A stretch of DNA of 49,227 nt from Allomuricauda sp. (GCA_028284725.1 JANQRD010000052.1:1-49227); one strand, 5' to 3'. Shown: positions 25,406-33,566, counted from the first letter of the stretch. Numbers and translations are program-made. The notes: generated by a model not told the origin, from the letters alone.

Positions 25406-26221
25406 ATGAAAAACGATCTTAAAGAACTGATCGATATAAAGGACAGGTATCTGGAACTGTCCAAGGGCGTTTTGAACTATGACAAGTTCAACCAATATGC
25501 CATTACCCATCACAGCACTGTGATTGAAGGATCGACCCTCTCATTGGAGGAAACTTTCATTTTGTTGGACAAAGGGCTAACGCCCAAGAACCGCCCCTTG
25601 GAACACTCCCTAATGGCCACCGACCATCTCAAGGCGCTCAAGCTGATCGCCGAATGGGCCGAATCCAAAAAAATCCTTGAAAGTAGGGATGTCCAGAAAC
25701 TTTCGGCGATCATTATGAACGGCACAGGATCCAATATATCGACCATGGCAGGTGATTTTGATTCGTCCAAAGGGGATTTCAGAAAGGCTACTGTCAGAAA
25801 TGAGGATAGGATTTTTATGGACCAGGCCAAAGTTCCCAGAGAGGTCGATCGCCTAATGCGGGAACTGTCATCCACCATCAATGGTTCAAAGGACTTTATT
25901 GACAGCTACCTACTTGCATTTGATGTTCATTTCCAGATGGTCTCGATACATCCCTTTGCCGATGGTAATGGAAGGCTATCAAGGCTGTTGATGAACTATG
26001 TACAATATTTTCACAATCACCCTATGACGGTAGTTTTTCCAGAGGACAGGAGACAATATTTTGATGCCTTGGAAAACACAAGGAAAAGTGAGGATATTTC
26101 AATATTCAGGAATTTTATGTTCCAGCAATCAAAAAAATATTTTGAAAGGGAAATGGAAATTTTGGGCAAGGAGCAAAAACGTTCCAAATCAAAAGACCGT
26201 GGAATATCGTTTATCTTTTGA
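25406..26221 (+). CDS. Fic-domain protein, class II (self-inhibited AMPylator)
   Basis: 271 residues from ATG 25406; frames further upstream start with TTG and look non-coding. The Fic active-site motif HPFADGNGRLSR is at residues 182-193 with catalytic His182. An N-terminal inhibitory helix motif S-x-x-x-E-G (Ser37-Glu41-Gly42, in HSTVIEGSTLSLEE) is present, which places it in class II, where the inhibitory Glu lies N-terminal to the Fic core. Such enzymes transfer AMP, or another NMP, to target proteins. The target is unknown. It is followed 14 bp later by a broken second Fic gene, both cargo of the mobile element. Confidence 0.9.
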   Translation: MKNDLKELIDIKDRYLELSKGVLNYDKFNQYAITHHSTVIEGSTLSLEETFILLDKGLTPKNRPLEHSLMATDHLKALKLIAEWAESKKILESRDVQKLSAIIMNGTGSNISTMAGDFDSSKGDFRKATVRNEDRIFMDQAKVPREVDRLMRELSSTINGSKDFIDSYLLAFDVHFQMVSIHPFADGNGRLSRLLMNYVQYFHNHPMTVVFPEDRRQYFDALENTRKSEDISIFRNFMFQQSKKYFEREMEILGKEQKRSKSKDRGISFIF

Positions 26222-26235
26222 ACTATAAGTGACCG

Positions 26236-27034
26236 ATGGGGACAATACAGGAAACATTGCGGAAGTACAAAGAGCTGGACCTTACCATGTCGTTCGAGGA
26301 AGAAAGGGAAATGCTCTTCCGGTACGTCCATTTGACCAACAAGCTGCTCACCTTGGCCCAGACCACCCAGTTGTTGTCCACCGATACCATTTCGGGCAAT
26401 AATATATTAGGACGAGGGACATTTTGGAGCAAAAGGGGATGTACAAGGCCTTGGTCCGGATGCTCAGTGCGGTTGGGAACAAGGAGGAACTCTCCATTTC
26501 CCTGATGGTCGAACTGAACTGGTTGGTAGTGGGCAACCTTTGGAAATTGGACGATTTCTATATCGATGCCAAACAAAAGGGTCAGGAAATCGGCAATTTC
26601 AAGATAAGCAACAACCTTGTCCAGAGAAGCCGAAACGGAAAGGTATTGGAACGGTTGGAGCCGTTGAGCTCCCCCGATAACGTTCATGAAAACATGGAGA
26701 AACTTGTGGCCGAGGTCAAAAAGAGTAGCGCCACGGAGATTGAGAGGGTAGCTTTTTTGGACATGAGCTTTGGCTCCACCAACCCTTTGTGGACGGAAAC
26801 AAAAGGACCGGAAGGCTCCTTATAAACTTTTTGACGATGAAAAAGGGCTTTCCCCTGTTCGTTTTCGACGACAAGAGCACCAATTACAATTCAGCTCTGG
26901 TGGAACAATATTTGGAAAACAGGCCGGGGCTTGTCGAAAATTACATCAAGGATGCATTGTTGGAAAGAATGAACAAGGCCATCGGTCTCAAACAAGATAA
27001 AGGGAAAAACAGGGGATTTAGAATGGTTCTTTAA
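26236..27034 (+). pseudogene. Second Fic-family gene, broken by two frameshifts
   Basis: Three overlapping frames together encode one Fic-like protein. The first has a helical N-terminus (FEEEREMLFRYVHLTNKLLTLAQTTQLLSTDTISGNN). The second continues with LEQKGMYKALVRML and the central domain. The third contains HQPFVDGNKRTGRLL (His codon at 26777), an intact H-x-F-x-DGN-K-R-x-GR Fic motif. Frame breaks fall near 26400-26425 and near 26750-26776, the latter close to a run of six T. Two separate breaks make sequencing error less likely than real decay. It is not a duplicate of the first Fic gene, since the motif and flanks differ. Confidence 0.8.
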
Positions 27035-27065
27035 TTAGGGTTTAAAAGGTCTAAAAAAATAGCAT

Positions 27066-28670
27066 ATGGACTTAGGGGTATTCAATCAATTTGCAAAAAA
27101 GGAAAAGGGAAGGGTCATAGGAAAGAACAATACGGCCGTTATCTATACCCGTGTTTCCAGCAAGGAACAATTTGACAACAATGCGAGTCTGACCACCCAA
27201 CTCAAGTATTGCCAGGAGTATGCGCTGAGGAAGGAGTTGGAAGTGATTGAATATTTTGGAGGCACCTATGAATCGGCAAAGAGCGATGAGCGTAAGGAGT
27301 TCCAAAGAATGCTCGGCTATGTCAAAAGGAGAAAGAACATCGGTCATATCATTGTCTATTCCTATGATAGGTTTTCTAGAACGGGTGCGAACGGTGCCTA
27401 TATCAGCGAACAACTGAAAAAGCAGGGAGTAGCGGTTATTTCGGCCACTCAGGAAATAGACGTGACCACAAGTGCGGGCACGTTCCAAGAAAACCTGTAC
27501 CACATGTTCTCCCACTTTGATAATCAAGTCCGCAGGGACAAATCCATTACGGGAATGCAGGAAAAGCTGCGAAGGGGATACTGGACGGGAGCCTACCCAT
27601 TTGGATACACCAATACCAATCCCGGTAAAGGGAAGATTCCAAATTTTGTGATCACAAAAGAGGGCAGGTTGCTGAAACAGGCTTTTTTATGGAGAGCAAA
27701 TTCCAATATGTCACATGTCGAGATTTCGGAACGCCTCAAAGAAAAGGGATTGAATGTTCACGCAAAAAGACTGACCGATATTTTCAGAAACCCTTTTTAT
27801 TGTGGACTTATCGTCAATAGCCTGATTCCTGGTGAAGTAATCCAGGGAAAGCATGAGGCCCTGATATCAAAAGAGGTCTTTCTCAAGATCCATAATTTAC
27901 TTCAAGTAGGCGAAACACCAAGAAAGTATTCCTTCGATGATGAAAACCTACCGCTGAAAATGTTTGTCAAGTCTTCGGTATGTGGGACACCATATACTGG
28001 ATTTATAGTAAGGAAAAAAGGGCTGTATTATTACAAGAACAGACGTAAGGGGAGCAAGGAGAACAGGAGTGCCAAAAAGCTCCATGAGGAGTTTTTGGAA
28101 TTGTTGGGAAATTATACCATAGCGGACAAAAAATATATCGAACCCTTGACCGATATTATCCACGATACATTGATCAATAAAAACCAAGAAGCACTCCAGG
28201 ACCAAAAACGGTTGATCAAAGAACATAACAAGCTAAAAGAGCAGATAAACACTTTGGAAAGAAGGTATGTCGTCCTGAACGAAATTACTAGGGCACAGTA
28301 TGACCTTTTTATGCCTGAACTAAAAGCCAAACAAAGGGAACTGGAGGTGAAAATGGAGAATAGTGGGATAAATAGTTCAAACCTTAAAAAGTCGGTAAAA
28401 ATGGCACTCGGTTATGCCTGTAACTTACCATCATTATGGAAGTTAGGGGATTTGAAGACCAAAAGGGCCATCCAATATATGGTGTTCCCCGACGGGATTC
28501 GGTACGATTTCAAAAACAAGCTGGTTCAAACCTTTCGGGTCAATGAAATTTTTGGTGTAATCCGTTTGTTTTCAGGCAATTTGAAGGACATGAAAAAAGG
28601 GGACTTCCACTCAATCCGTGAAAAATCCCCTTTAGTGACCTCGGCAGGATTCAAACCTGCAACCTCTTGA
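27066..28670 (+). CDS. Large serine recombinase (integrase of the element)
   Basis: 534 residues. Resolvase domain: YTRVSSKEQ with catalytic Ser31, DRFSRTG and the helical linker. Recombinase domain: RRGYWTGAYPFGY to NPFYCGLIV. Then comes a zinc-ribbon-like region (302-331) and a long coiled coil (about 390-440: EHNKLKEQINTLERRY). In relatives the ribbon has four Cys; here only Cys306 remains and the other positions read Ser, Asn and Ser. The final ~26 residues (from KKGDFHSIREKSPLV to SAGFKPATS) are encoded by the chromosomal tRNA terminator and tRNA-Arg, so the native C-terminus was replaced on integration. It should catalyse integration and excision. Confidence 0.93.
   Translation: MDLGVFNQFAKKEKGRVIGKNNTAVIYTRVSSKEQFDNNASLTTQLKYCQEYALRKELEVIEYFGGTYESAKSDERKEFQRMLGYVKRRKNIGHIIVYSYDRFSRTGANGAYISEQLKKQGVAVISATQEIDVTTSAGTFQENLYHMFSHFDNQVRRDKSITGMQEKLRRGYWTGAYPFGYTNTNPGKGKIPNFVITKEGRLLKQAFLWRANSNMSHVEISERLKEKGLNVHAKRLTDIFRNPFYCGLIVNSLIPGEVIQGKHEALISKEVFLKIHNLLQVGETPRKYSFDDENLPLKMFVKSSVCGTPYTGFIVRKKGLYYYKNRRKGSKENRSAKKLHEEFLELLGNYTIADKKYIEPLTDIIHDTLINKNQEALQDQKRLIKEHNKLKEQINTLERRYVVLNEITRAQYDLFMPELKAKQRELEVKMENSGINSSNLKKSVKMALGYACNLPSLWKLGDLKTKRAIQYMVFPDGIRYDFKNKLVQTFRVNEIFGVIRLFSGNLKDMKKGDFHSIREKSPLVTSAGFKPATS
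28596..28633 (-). terminator. Rho-independent terminator of tRNA-Arg
   Basis: AAAGGGGA (28626-28633 complement) pairs with TCCCCTTT (28596-28603 complement) and is followed on the minus strand by a T-run. It lies 2 bp after the tRNA 3' end and inside the recombinase reading frame. Confidence 0.75.
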
Positions 28671-28709
28671 GCCGTAATCAAGTGCTCTATTCAGTTAAGC
28701 TACGAGGCC
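28636..28709 (-). tRNA. tRNA-Arg(ACG)
   Basis: Read on the minus strand the 74 nt fold as a cloverleaf. The acceptor stem is GGCCTCG with CGAGGTC (one G-T pair), discriminator A, CCA not encoded. The anticodon stem CTTGA/TCAAG encloses loop TTACGGC, with anticodon ACG (read as ICG) for arginine CGN codons. The T arm has GGTTTGAATCC. It is the integration target of the mobilizable element, whose recombinase frame covers its 3' half (28636-28670). The gene itself remains complete. Confidence 0.96.
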
Positions 28710-28772
28710 TTTTCCCTAACGGGGTGCAAATATATTCCTTTTTTAAACAATCTTCAAAGATTATACGGAAAT

Positions 28773-28925
28773 TCAATCTAGAGCATTTTTGGTCACAAAC
28801 CAACGCCAGCCTAACAATGCCAGTTGCCACTTCTTGGCCTTTGTTAGGTCTACTTGGCGTTTGCTCAATGATGGCAAGACAGCCTTGTTGATTTTCGCTA
28901 TCGTTTTGAAAAGTTGCTTCTTCAT
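28773..28925 (-). CDS. Small conserved basic protein
   Basis: 50 residues starting MKKQLFKTIAKINKAVLPSL, then SKRQVDLTKAKKWQLALLGW and RWFVTKNALD. It resembles a short basic protein I recall being common in Flavobacteriaceae (helical, ending in a [YW]xVTxxALD pattern, sometimes mis-named SsrA-binding protein). The function is unknown. It lies between the M56 sensor and tRNA-Arg on the same strand. Confidence 0.7.
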   Translation of the reverse strand: MKKQLFKTIAKINKAVLPSLSKRQVDLTKAKKWQLALLGWRWFVTKNALD

Positions 28926-28940
28926 GATGCAAAAATAAGA

Positions 28941-28960
28941 AACTCGCCCTAAGGCGAGTT
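28941..28960. terminator. Bidirectional hairpin terminator
   Basis: AACTCGCC-CTAA-GGCGAGTT is an 8-bp perfect stem, followed by a T-run on the plus strand and a T-rich stretch on the minus strand. It lies after the M56 gene stop (28990) and before the small protein start, so it likely ends the blaI-M56 transcript. Confidence 0.75.
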
Positions 28961-28989
28961 CACAATTTTTTGACTGATGGAGACAATGA

Positions 28990-30747
28990 TCATTCGTTGT
29001 CCTTTGTGGTGATCAAGATGACGCCATCCTTTGCCTCTTCACCATATTCCTCAATGGCCTTTTCGCCCTTTAGCACCTGGATGGTGGCTATCTGGTTAGA
29101 AGGCAAGTCTTTCATCTCGTCTCTATCTACTTTTTCGCCATTGATGAAGACCAAGGCATCTTGCATGTTGCCCGTAATCTTGATGTGATGGCCATCTTGA
29201 TCTTCATGCATTTCGTGATCTGTGTGGATCTTGATGCGTTTTCTCACAGTTTTGCCTTCACCGTCCTCATCCTCATCAATTTTTTCGATAATGATGGTCT
29301 CATGTTTTTCTTCACCTTCATGCTCTTCCTCGATCTCTTCGATGGTCATTCTTTTCCCTCCGCGGGCCTTTATCATATTTATGCGGTATTCTCGCAGCTC
29401 CTCTTTGCTGATCTCTTCTCCATTCAGCATGATCTTCGCCTTGCCGTCCTCATGAATGATCTCAATGTCCTTGTCACCACCATCGCGATTCTCTATCTTG
29501 ATGATGTGTGCTTTGGGCCCATGACCGCCTTGCCGTACTCTCGATCTATTAGAACCGTCTGTCATCGATGTTGTGTTAGTTTCCGGGTCGTGCATGATGG
29601 TGATCGGATCGATAGGCTCGTCATCATCATTCTTGAAGCTGGATCTGCTCACCGATTTATTGCCTCCTTTTTCCACAGAAAGTCGAACAGTGATCCGCGT
29701 GATCTCGTTCTTACTGTTGTATTTCAATCCACTATATGAAAGGTCGATGCCTTCTTCTTTCAATTCTTCAGCAATTTTGTCGAGCTCAGCTTCAGAAGTA
29801 TTCTTGTCGATGGTCACTTCGATAGGACCTTGGTCAGTAATAGACACACTGGAAATCAAAGTTCCTTCATTGTTGGGCACATATACATCCTCGGTGTTGA
29901 AGCTCACCAGGAACAACGCCAAGGCCGGTAAGATGAGAAGCATCTTCAGCAGGCTTTGTTTGCTTGAATGGTTTTGATTGATCATAGCGATTCGCTTTTT
30001 GATTAATGAATTATAGAAATTGGTCGTAATGCTCGCATAGGCGGATTGTTGCGACACGCGTAGCATCGTATATTGGTATTCCTTTTTCGAGTGGTTCTGT
30101 GAGAGTGCACCTTTATCTGCAATGAACTCTAAATTCTCTTGAAGCATTCGCTTGTATGACCAAACCAGTGGGTTAAACCATTGTATGATAAGCAACAATT
30201 CTGCCAAGATCACGTCGACAGAATGCATTTGCTTGCAATGCACCGCCTCATGGTCTAGAATCTGCCGCAACGCTGCCTCGCTATGCAGGGCAGGGTTGTA
30301 CACAATATTGCTGAAGATAGAGAATGGTGGTGTTTGGTCATTGATGCTGATGAGGTTGATTCCTTCGATGTGCTTCTTAACGCCTTTTTGCATCATATGA
30401 TAAAGTGATGCGAACTGTAACAGTGTTTTCGCGAACAGAAAAGAAGCGATCGTGATGTATGCATATGCAATGATCTGCAGCCGATCGACAATGGGTGAGT
30501 GGGCAACGCTGTCAACGCTGTCACCATCACGGGTCATGACTCCTGGGTCGGCCCATTCGGTAGCGGTCAGTGCTATCTCGTTCGTCACATTGACGAACGG
30601 CACACAAGCCGAAGCTATGATTCCAACCAGCAGGAATACCCTGTTAGCCTCAAAGAAGGTCTCCTTTCTCAAAAAGAGCCAATAGGTTGCCAAGAATAGA
30701 CTTGTGATACCAGCAGACTTGAGTAGATAAGGTACAAAGACTTCCAT
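28990..30747 (-). CDS. M56-family (BlaR1-like) sensor metallopeptidase with TonB-plug-like tail
   Basis: 585 residues. N-terminal membrane helices (about 8-25, 35-55, 90-112) precede the M56 zinc site LDHEAVHCKQMHSVD (HEAVH at 166-170) and LLLIIQWFNPLVW, then a further helix near 270-285 (LLILPALALFLV). The remaining ~300 residues are periplasmic and strikingly charged. The end, IATIQVLKGEKAIEEYGEEAKDGVILITTK, mimics the plug motif of SusC-type receptors. BlaR1 homologs sense an outside signal and trigger cleavage of the BlaI repressor, which is encoded 1 bp upstream. The signal is unknown, and a beta-lactam-binding domain is not apparent. Confidence 0.9.
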   Translation of the reverse strand: MEVFVPYLLKSAGITSLFLATYWLFLRKETFFEANRVFLLVGIIASACVPFVNVTNEIALTATEWADPGVMTRDGDSVDSVAHSPIVDRLQIIAYAYITIASFLFAKTLLQFASLYHMMQKGVKKHIEGINLISINDQTPPFSIFSNIVYNPALHSEAALRQILDHEAVHCKQMHSVDVILAELLLIIQWFNPLVWSYKRMLQENLEFIADKGALSQNHSKKEYQYTMLRVSQQSAYASITTNFYNSLIKKRIAMINQNHSSKQSLLKMLLILPALALFLVSFNTEDVYVPNNEGTLISSVSITDQGPIEVTIDKNTSEAELDKIAEELKEEGIDLSYSGLKYNSKNEITRITVRLSVEKGGNKSVSRSSFKNDDDEPIDPITIMHDPETNTTSMTDGSNRSRVRQGGHGPKAHIIKIENRDGGDKDIEIIHEDGKAKIMLNGEEISKEELREYRINMIKARGGKRMTIEEIEEEHEGEEKHETIIIEKIDEDEDGEGKTVRKRIKIHTDHEMHEDQDGHHIKITGNMQDALVFINGEKVDRDEMKDLPSNQIATIQVLKGEKAIEEYGEEAKDGVILITTKDNE

Positions 30748-30748
30748 G

Positions 30749-31108
30749 CTATCGGTCTTTCTCGATCAGGTTGATAATTTCCCTAAGCTCCTCCACGCTG
30801 ATCTTCTCTTCCTTCGCAAAAAAGGAAACCATGTTCTTGTAGCTGTTGTTAAAATAACCAGCCAACGTGTTGTTCACGAAGCGTTTCATGTAGTCTTCTT
30901 TGGCCACTATGGGAAAGTATTGATGCGTCTTTCCGTATGCCGTGTAAGAAACATAGCCCTTTTCCTCCAGATTCCTTACTATGGTAGAGAGTGTGTTGTA
31001 ATGTGGCTTGTCGCCACGCATTTCACGCATGAGGTCTTTCACAAAGGCCTTTTCTAGCCTCCAGATCACATGCATGATCTCTTCTTCTTTGTTTGTTAGT
31101 CGCTGCAT
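30749..31108 (-). CDS. BlaI/MecI/CopY-family transcriptional repressor
   Basis: 119 residues from ATG 31108 (MQRLTNKEEEIMHVIWRLEK). An upstream in-frame start at 31156 adds a Pro/Arg-rich stretch encoded by a hairpin leader and is unlikely. The winged helix-turn-helix shows DKPHYNTLSTIVRNLEEKGYVSYTAYGKTHQYFP, and the C-terminal dimerisation part holds the usual cleavage region. It represses its own operon until the M56 partner inactivates it. Stop and next start are 1 bp apart, so the two are translationally coupled. Confidence 0.93.
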   Translation of the reverse strand: MQRLTNKEEEIMHVIWRLEKAFVKDLMREMRGDKPHYNTLSTIVRNLEEKGYVSYTAYGKTHQYFPIVAKEDYMKRFVNNTLAGYFNNSYKNMVSFFAKEEKISVEELREIINLIEKDR

Positions 31109-31126
31109 GATTTTTCTCTTTGGCGT

Positions 31127-31142
31127 TCCCCGAGCACTCGGG
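31127..31142. repeat. Hairpin in the blaI leader
   Basis: CCCCGAG-CA-CTCGGGG is a perfect 7-bp stem in the untranslated leader of blaI, without a following T-run in the direction of blaI transcription. It may influence the mRNA or be part of an intergenic repeat, together with the sequence at 31209-31229. Confidence 0.5.
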
Positions 31143-31208
31143 GCCGGGCTTTCCACTAATATCTTTATGTCATACTACGATTGCGTTCTGCACGACAAAA
31201 GGATAATG

Positions 31209-31229
31209 TCCTGAGCGAAGGTCGAAGGG
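31209..31229. repeat. Short intergenic repeat-like sequence
   Basis: The segment TCCTGAGCGAAGGTCGAAGG resembles short intergenic repeats of the CTGAGCGAAGTCGAAG type that I recall as dispersed in many marine bacterial genomes. Only one copy is in the window, so the call rests on memory of that pattern. Confidence 0.35.
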
Positions 31230-31265
31230 CTACGATCCCTAACGCATTCCAAATATAAACGAAAG

Positions 31266-31285
31266 AAATAGTTAAACAACTATTT
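31266..31285. promoter_or_regulatory. Candidate BlaI operator
   Basis: AAATAGTT-AAAC-AACTATTT is a perfect 8-bp inverted repeat in the divergent spacer between blaI and the antiporter gene. A half-like copy (TATAGTTATTT) follows. Autoregulating BlaI-type repressors bind such dyads next to their own promoter. Binding is inferred. Confidence 0.5.
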
Positions 31286-31370
31286 TTATAGTTATTTAAC
31301 GAAATTTTTAGTTTTTAAATTGTAGAGGCGCAAAAGCCAGTTGTGTTATCTTCGCAAAAACTTTTTCAGA

Positions 31371-32306
31371 ATGAACTTCCTCTTAATCGTCATAGGGCTG
31401 ACACTTCTGATCCTTGGAGGCAATTGGTTGCTTAAGTCAGCAGTGGGCCTTTCTCTGAAGCTAAGCATCCCCAAGATCGTTATCGGTATGACGGTCGTAT
31501 CGTTTGCCACCTCAGCACCAGAATTGATCGTTAGCATTAGATCTGCGCTGGATGGTTATGCGGATCTGGCATTGGGGAATGTCATTGGATCGAACATCGC
31601 CAATCTTGCTTTTGTGCTGGCCATAACCATAATGCTATCGCCGATCTTGGTAGAGAAGAGCTTTTACAAGACCGATTGGCCCGTGATGATGATCGCCTCT
31701 ATCATGCTTTTTGGCTTCATTAAGTTCGATGGTGAGCTGCAACAGTACGAAGGTGTTATCCTTTTTTCATTTCTGGTGATCTTCTTGGTCTATCTATTGC
31801 GATTTCAAAGACCTGCCGTTGTGGACGAGATGCCGGCAGACGACGAGATCTTGCCTTTGTACAAGATCCTCATCTATTTGGTGTTGGGCGGTGTAGGCCT
31901 TTGGGGAGGCTCAGAGCTCTTGATCAAAGGTGCAGTTGGGTTGGCAGAGAACTTTGGTGTCAGCGAGCGAGTCATCGGAATTACGATAGTTTCCATCGGT
32001 ACCAGCATTCCGGAACTGGCAGCATCGGTCATTGCGGTGCTCAAGAAAGAAAAGGCAATATCGCTTGGTAATCTTGTCGGGTCTAATGTATTCAACATTT
32101 TGGCTGTATTGGGCATTACGTCTATGATCACTCCGGTCACCGTAACGGACCAAGGGCTTTTAACGAATGACATCTACTGGATGCTCGCTATTTCTTTTGT
32201 GGTCTTTCCACTGGTATTCATGCCAAGAGGATTGCGATTAGGATGGCGCGATGGAATTCTGCTTCTTGGGACCTACATTGTCTTTGTGGTCCTTACCATT
32301 TCCTAA
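31371..32306 (+). CDS. Calcium/sodium antiporter, CaCA family (YrbG-like)
   Basis: 311 residues from ATG 31371. It has ten or so membrane helices in two homologous halves. The alpha repeats are visible as VGMTVVSFATSAPELIVSI followed by GNVIGSNIANL (first half) and IGITIVSIGTSIPELAASV followed by GNLVGSNVFNI (second half). The acidic residue in the PEL segments and the Gly-Ser-Asn motifs form the ion sites. It exchanges Na+ (or H+) for Ca2+ across the inner membrane. It is transcribed divergently from blaI and ends at a strong shared terminator with glnA. Confidence 0.95.
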   Translation: MNFLLIVIGLTLLILGGNWLLKSAVGLSLKLSIPKIVIGMTVVSFATSAPELIVSIRSALDGYADLALGNVIGSNIANLAFVLAITIMLSPILVEKSFYKTDWPVMMIASIMLFGFIKFDGELQQYEGVILFSFLVIFLVYLLRFQRPAVVDEMPADDEILPLYKILIYLVLGGVGLWGGSELLIKGAVGLAENFGVSERVIGITIVSIGTSIPELAASVIAVLKKEKAISLGNLVGSNVFNILAVLGITSMITPVTVTDQGLLTNDIYWMLAISFVVFPLVFMPRGLRLGWRDGILLLGTYIVFVVLTIS

Positions 32307-32332
32307 GTCGAGACCTTCTCTAAGCACAACAT

Positions 32333-32362
32333 GAGAAAGGCGCCCATATAGGCGCCTTTCTC
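32333..32362. terminator. Bidirectional terminator between antiporter and glutamine synthetase
   Basis: GAGAAAGGCGCC (32333-32344) pairs perfectly with GGCGCCTTTCTC (32351-32362) around a 6-base loop. It sits between two convergent genes and can serve both. Confidence 0.8.
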
Positions 32363-32384
32363 AGTTCAACTACGCTCAGTTGTG

Positions 32385-33395
32385 CTACACATCGGCAGAT
32401 TTAACTGTCTTGATGATTCTAGCAGCGATCTTATATGGGTCACCGTTAGAAGCAGGTCTTCTGTCCTCTAACCAACCTTTCCAACCCCTTTCTACGGTAA
32501 GGATAGGAATACGGATGGAAGCGCCACGGTCAGAAATTCCATAGCTGAAGTCGTTGATCGAAGCTGTCTCGTGAAGTCCAGTCAATCGTTGGTCGTTGAA
32601 TTCTCCGTATACTGCAATATGCTCTTTGGTAACAGGACGGAAAGCTTCACATATCTTTTCATATACTTCTTTGGATCCGGCCGTGCGCAACGTAGTGTTA
32701 GAGAAGTTTGCGTGCATGCCCGAACCATTCCAGTCTCCTTTGATAGGTTTTGGGTGGTATTCGATATAATAACCGTAGTCTTCGGTCAGTCTGTCTAGTA
32801 GGTATCTAGCAACCCAGATCTCATCACCGGCCCTCTTGGCGCCTTTTGCAAACAATTGGAATTCCCACTGCCCACAAGCAACTTCTTGGTTGATACCTTC
32901 AAAGTTGAGCCCAGCTTCGATACATAGGTCTGCATGGCGCTCGACCAACTCACGTCCGTGCGTGTTCTTTCCGCCTACCGAGCAATAGTACAATCCTTGA
33001 GGACCAGGATAACCACCCATTGGGAAACCAAGTGGAAGCTGGGTCTCTGTGTCCATGATGAAGTATTCTTGCTCAAAACCAAACCAAAAATCGTTATCTG
33101 CATCATCAATAGTTGCACGAGAATTTGATTCGTGTGGGGTGCCGTCAGCATTCAGCACCTCGGTCATTACCAAATAACCGTTGCTTCTTGCTGGGTCTGG
33201 ATAGATCGCCACAGGTTTTAATAAACAGTCAGAAGAACCGCCTTCTGCTTGTTGTGTAGAAGATCCATCGAACGACCACATTGGGCAGTCTTCTAACTTT
33301 CCGCTAAAATCATTTTCAATTTTTGTCTTACTTCTTAGGTTGGCAGTTGGTTTGTAGCCATCCAGCCAAATGTACTCCAGTTTAGCCTTGCTCAT
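32385..33395 (-). CDS. Glutamine synthetase, type II (beta-grasp, eukaryote-like)
   Basis: 336 residues, the length of GSII enzymes. KLEYIWLDGYKPTANLRSKT and WSFDGSSTQQAEGGSSDCLL form the beta-grasp part. FWFGFEQEYFIMD holds the metal-binding acids. NFEGINQEVACGQWEFQ, KGDWNGSGMHANFS and GASIRIP complete the ATP, ammonium and glutamate sites. It makes glutamine from glutamate and ammonia in the cytoplasm. It is divergent from the GSIII gene and has its own -7 element. Confidence 0.95.
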   Translation of the reverse strand: MSKAKLEYIWLDGYKPTANLRSKTKIENDFSGKLEDCPMWSFDGSSTQQAEGGSSDCLLKPVAIYPDPARSNGYLVMTEVLNADGTPHESNSRATIDDADNDFWFGFEQEYFIMDTETQLPLGFPMGGYPGPQGLYYCSVGGKNTHGRELVERHADLCIEAGLNFEGINQEVACGQWEFQLFAKGAKRAGDEIWVARYLLDRLTEDYGYYIEYHPKPIKGDWNGSGMHANFSNTTLRTAGSKEVYEKICEAFRPVTKEHIAVYGEFNDQRLTGLHETASINDFSYGISDRGASIRIPILTVERGWKGWLEDRRPASNGDPYKIAARIIKTVKSADV

Positions 33396-33429
33396 AATTT
33401 TTTTGTTTTGTTGTCAACTAAATTTCGAG

Positions 33430-33437
33430 CAAATATA
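33430..33437 (-). promoter_or_regulatory. Candidate -7 element of the GSII gene
   Basis: Read on the minus strand this is TATATTTG, matching the Bacteroidota TAnnTTTG consensus, 35 nt before the GSII start codon. No clear -33 TTG at the ideal distance was found. Confidence 0.5.
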
Positions 33438-33566
33438 ATCGTATTTGAGCGACATACCCATTAAAACAAGGGGTGAAACCCTTGGAAGTTACTAATTTTT
33501 ATCAACAACCCATTTTAAGATAGGGGTATTTGAAAGAAAACTAAAAAAGTCACCATATTTTTGAAT

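Larger units (their letters stand above)
22200..28592. mobile_element. Integrative mobilizable element at tRNA-Arg
   Basis: A block with mobilization genes (MobC, MobA), accessory genes (HicB-like, two Fic genes, unknowns) and a large serine recombinase as the last gene, ending against a tRNA-Arg. No conjugation (type IV secretion) genes are present, so it would need a helper element. The right boundary is placed just before the tRNA terminator at 28596, because that hairpin and the tRNA belong to the chromosome. The left boundary is a guess from the composition change near 22.2 kb. No duplicated tRNA fragment was found at the left, so the att sequences are unresolved. The gene order suits an IME of Bacteroidota. 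Confidence 0.65.

Noticed and set aside
28687..28932. 81-residue minus-strand frame over the tRNA
   Set aside because: It reads into the tRNA, while another frame (28773-28925) gives a conserved-looking 50-residue protein.
31086..31156. Longer BlaI start at 31156
   Set aside because: The added residues are encoded by the CCCCGAG hairpin leader and lie outside the winged-helix homology.
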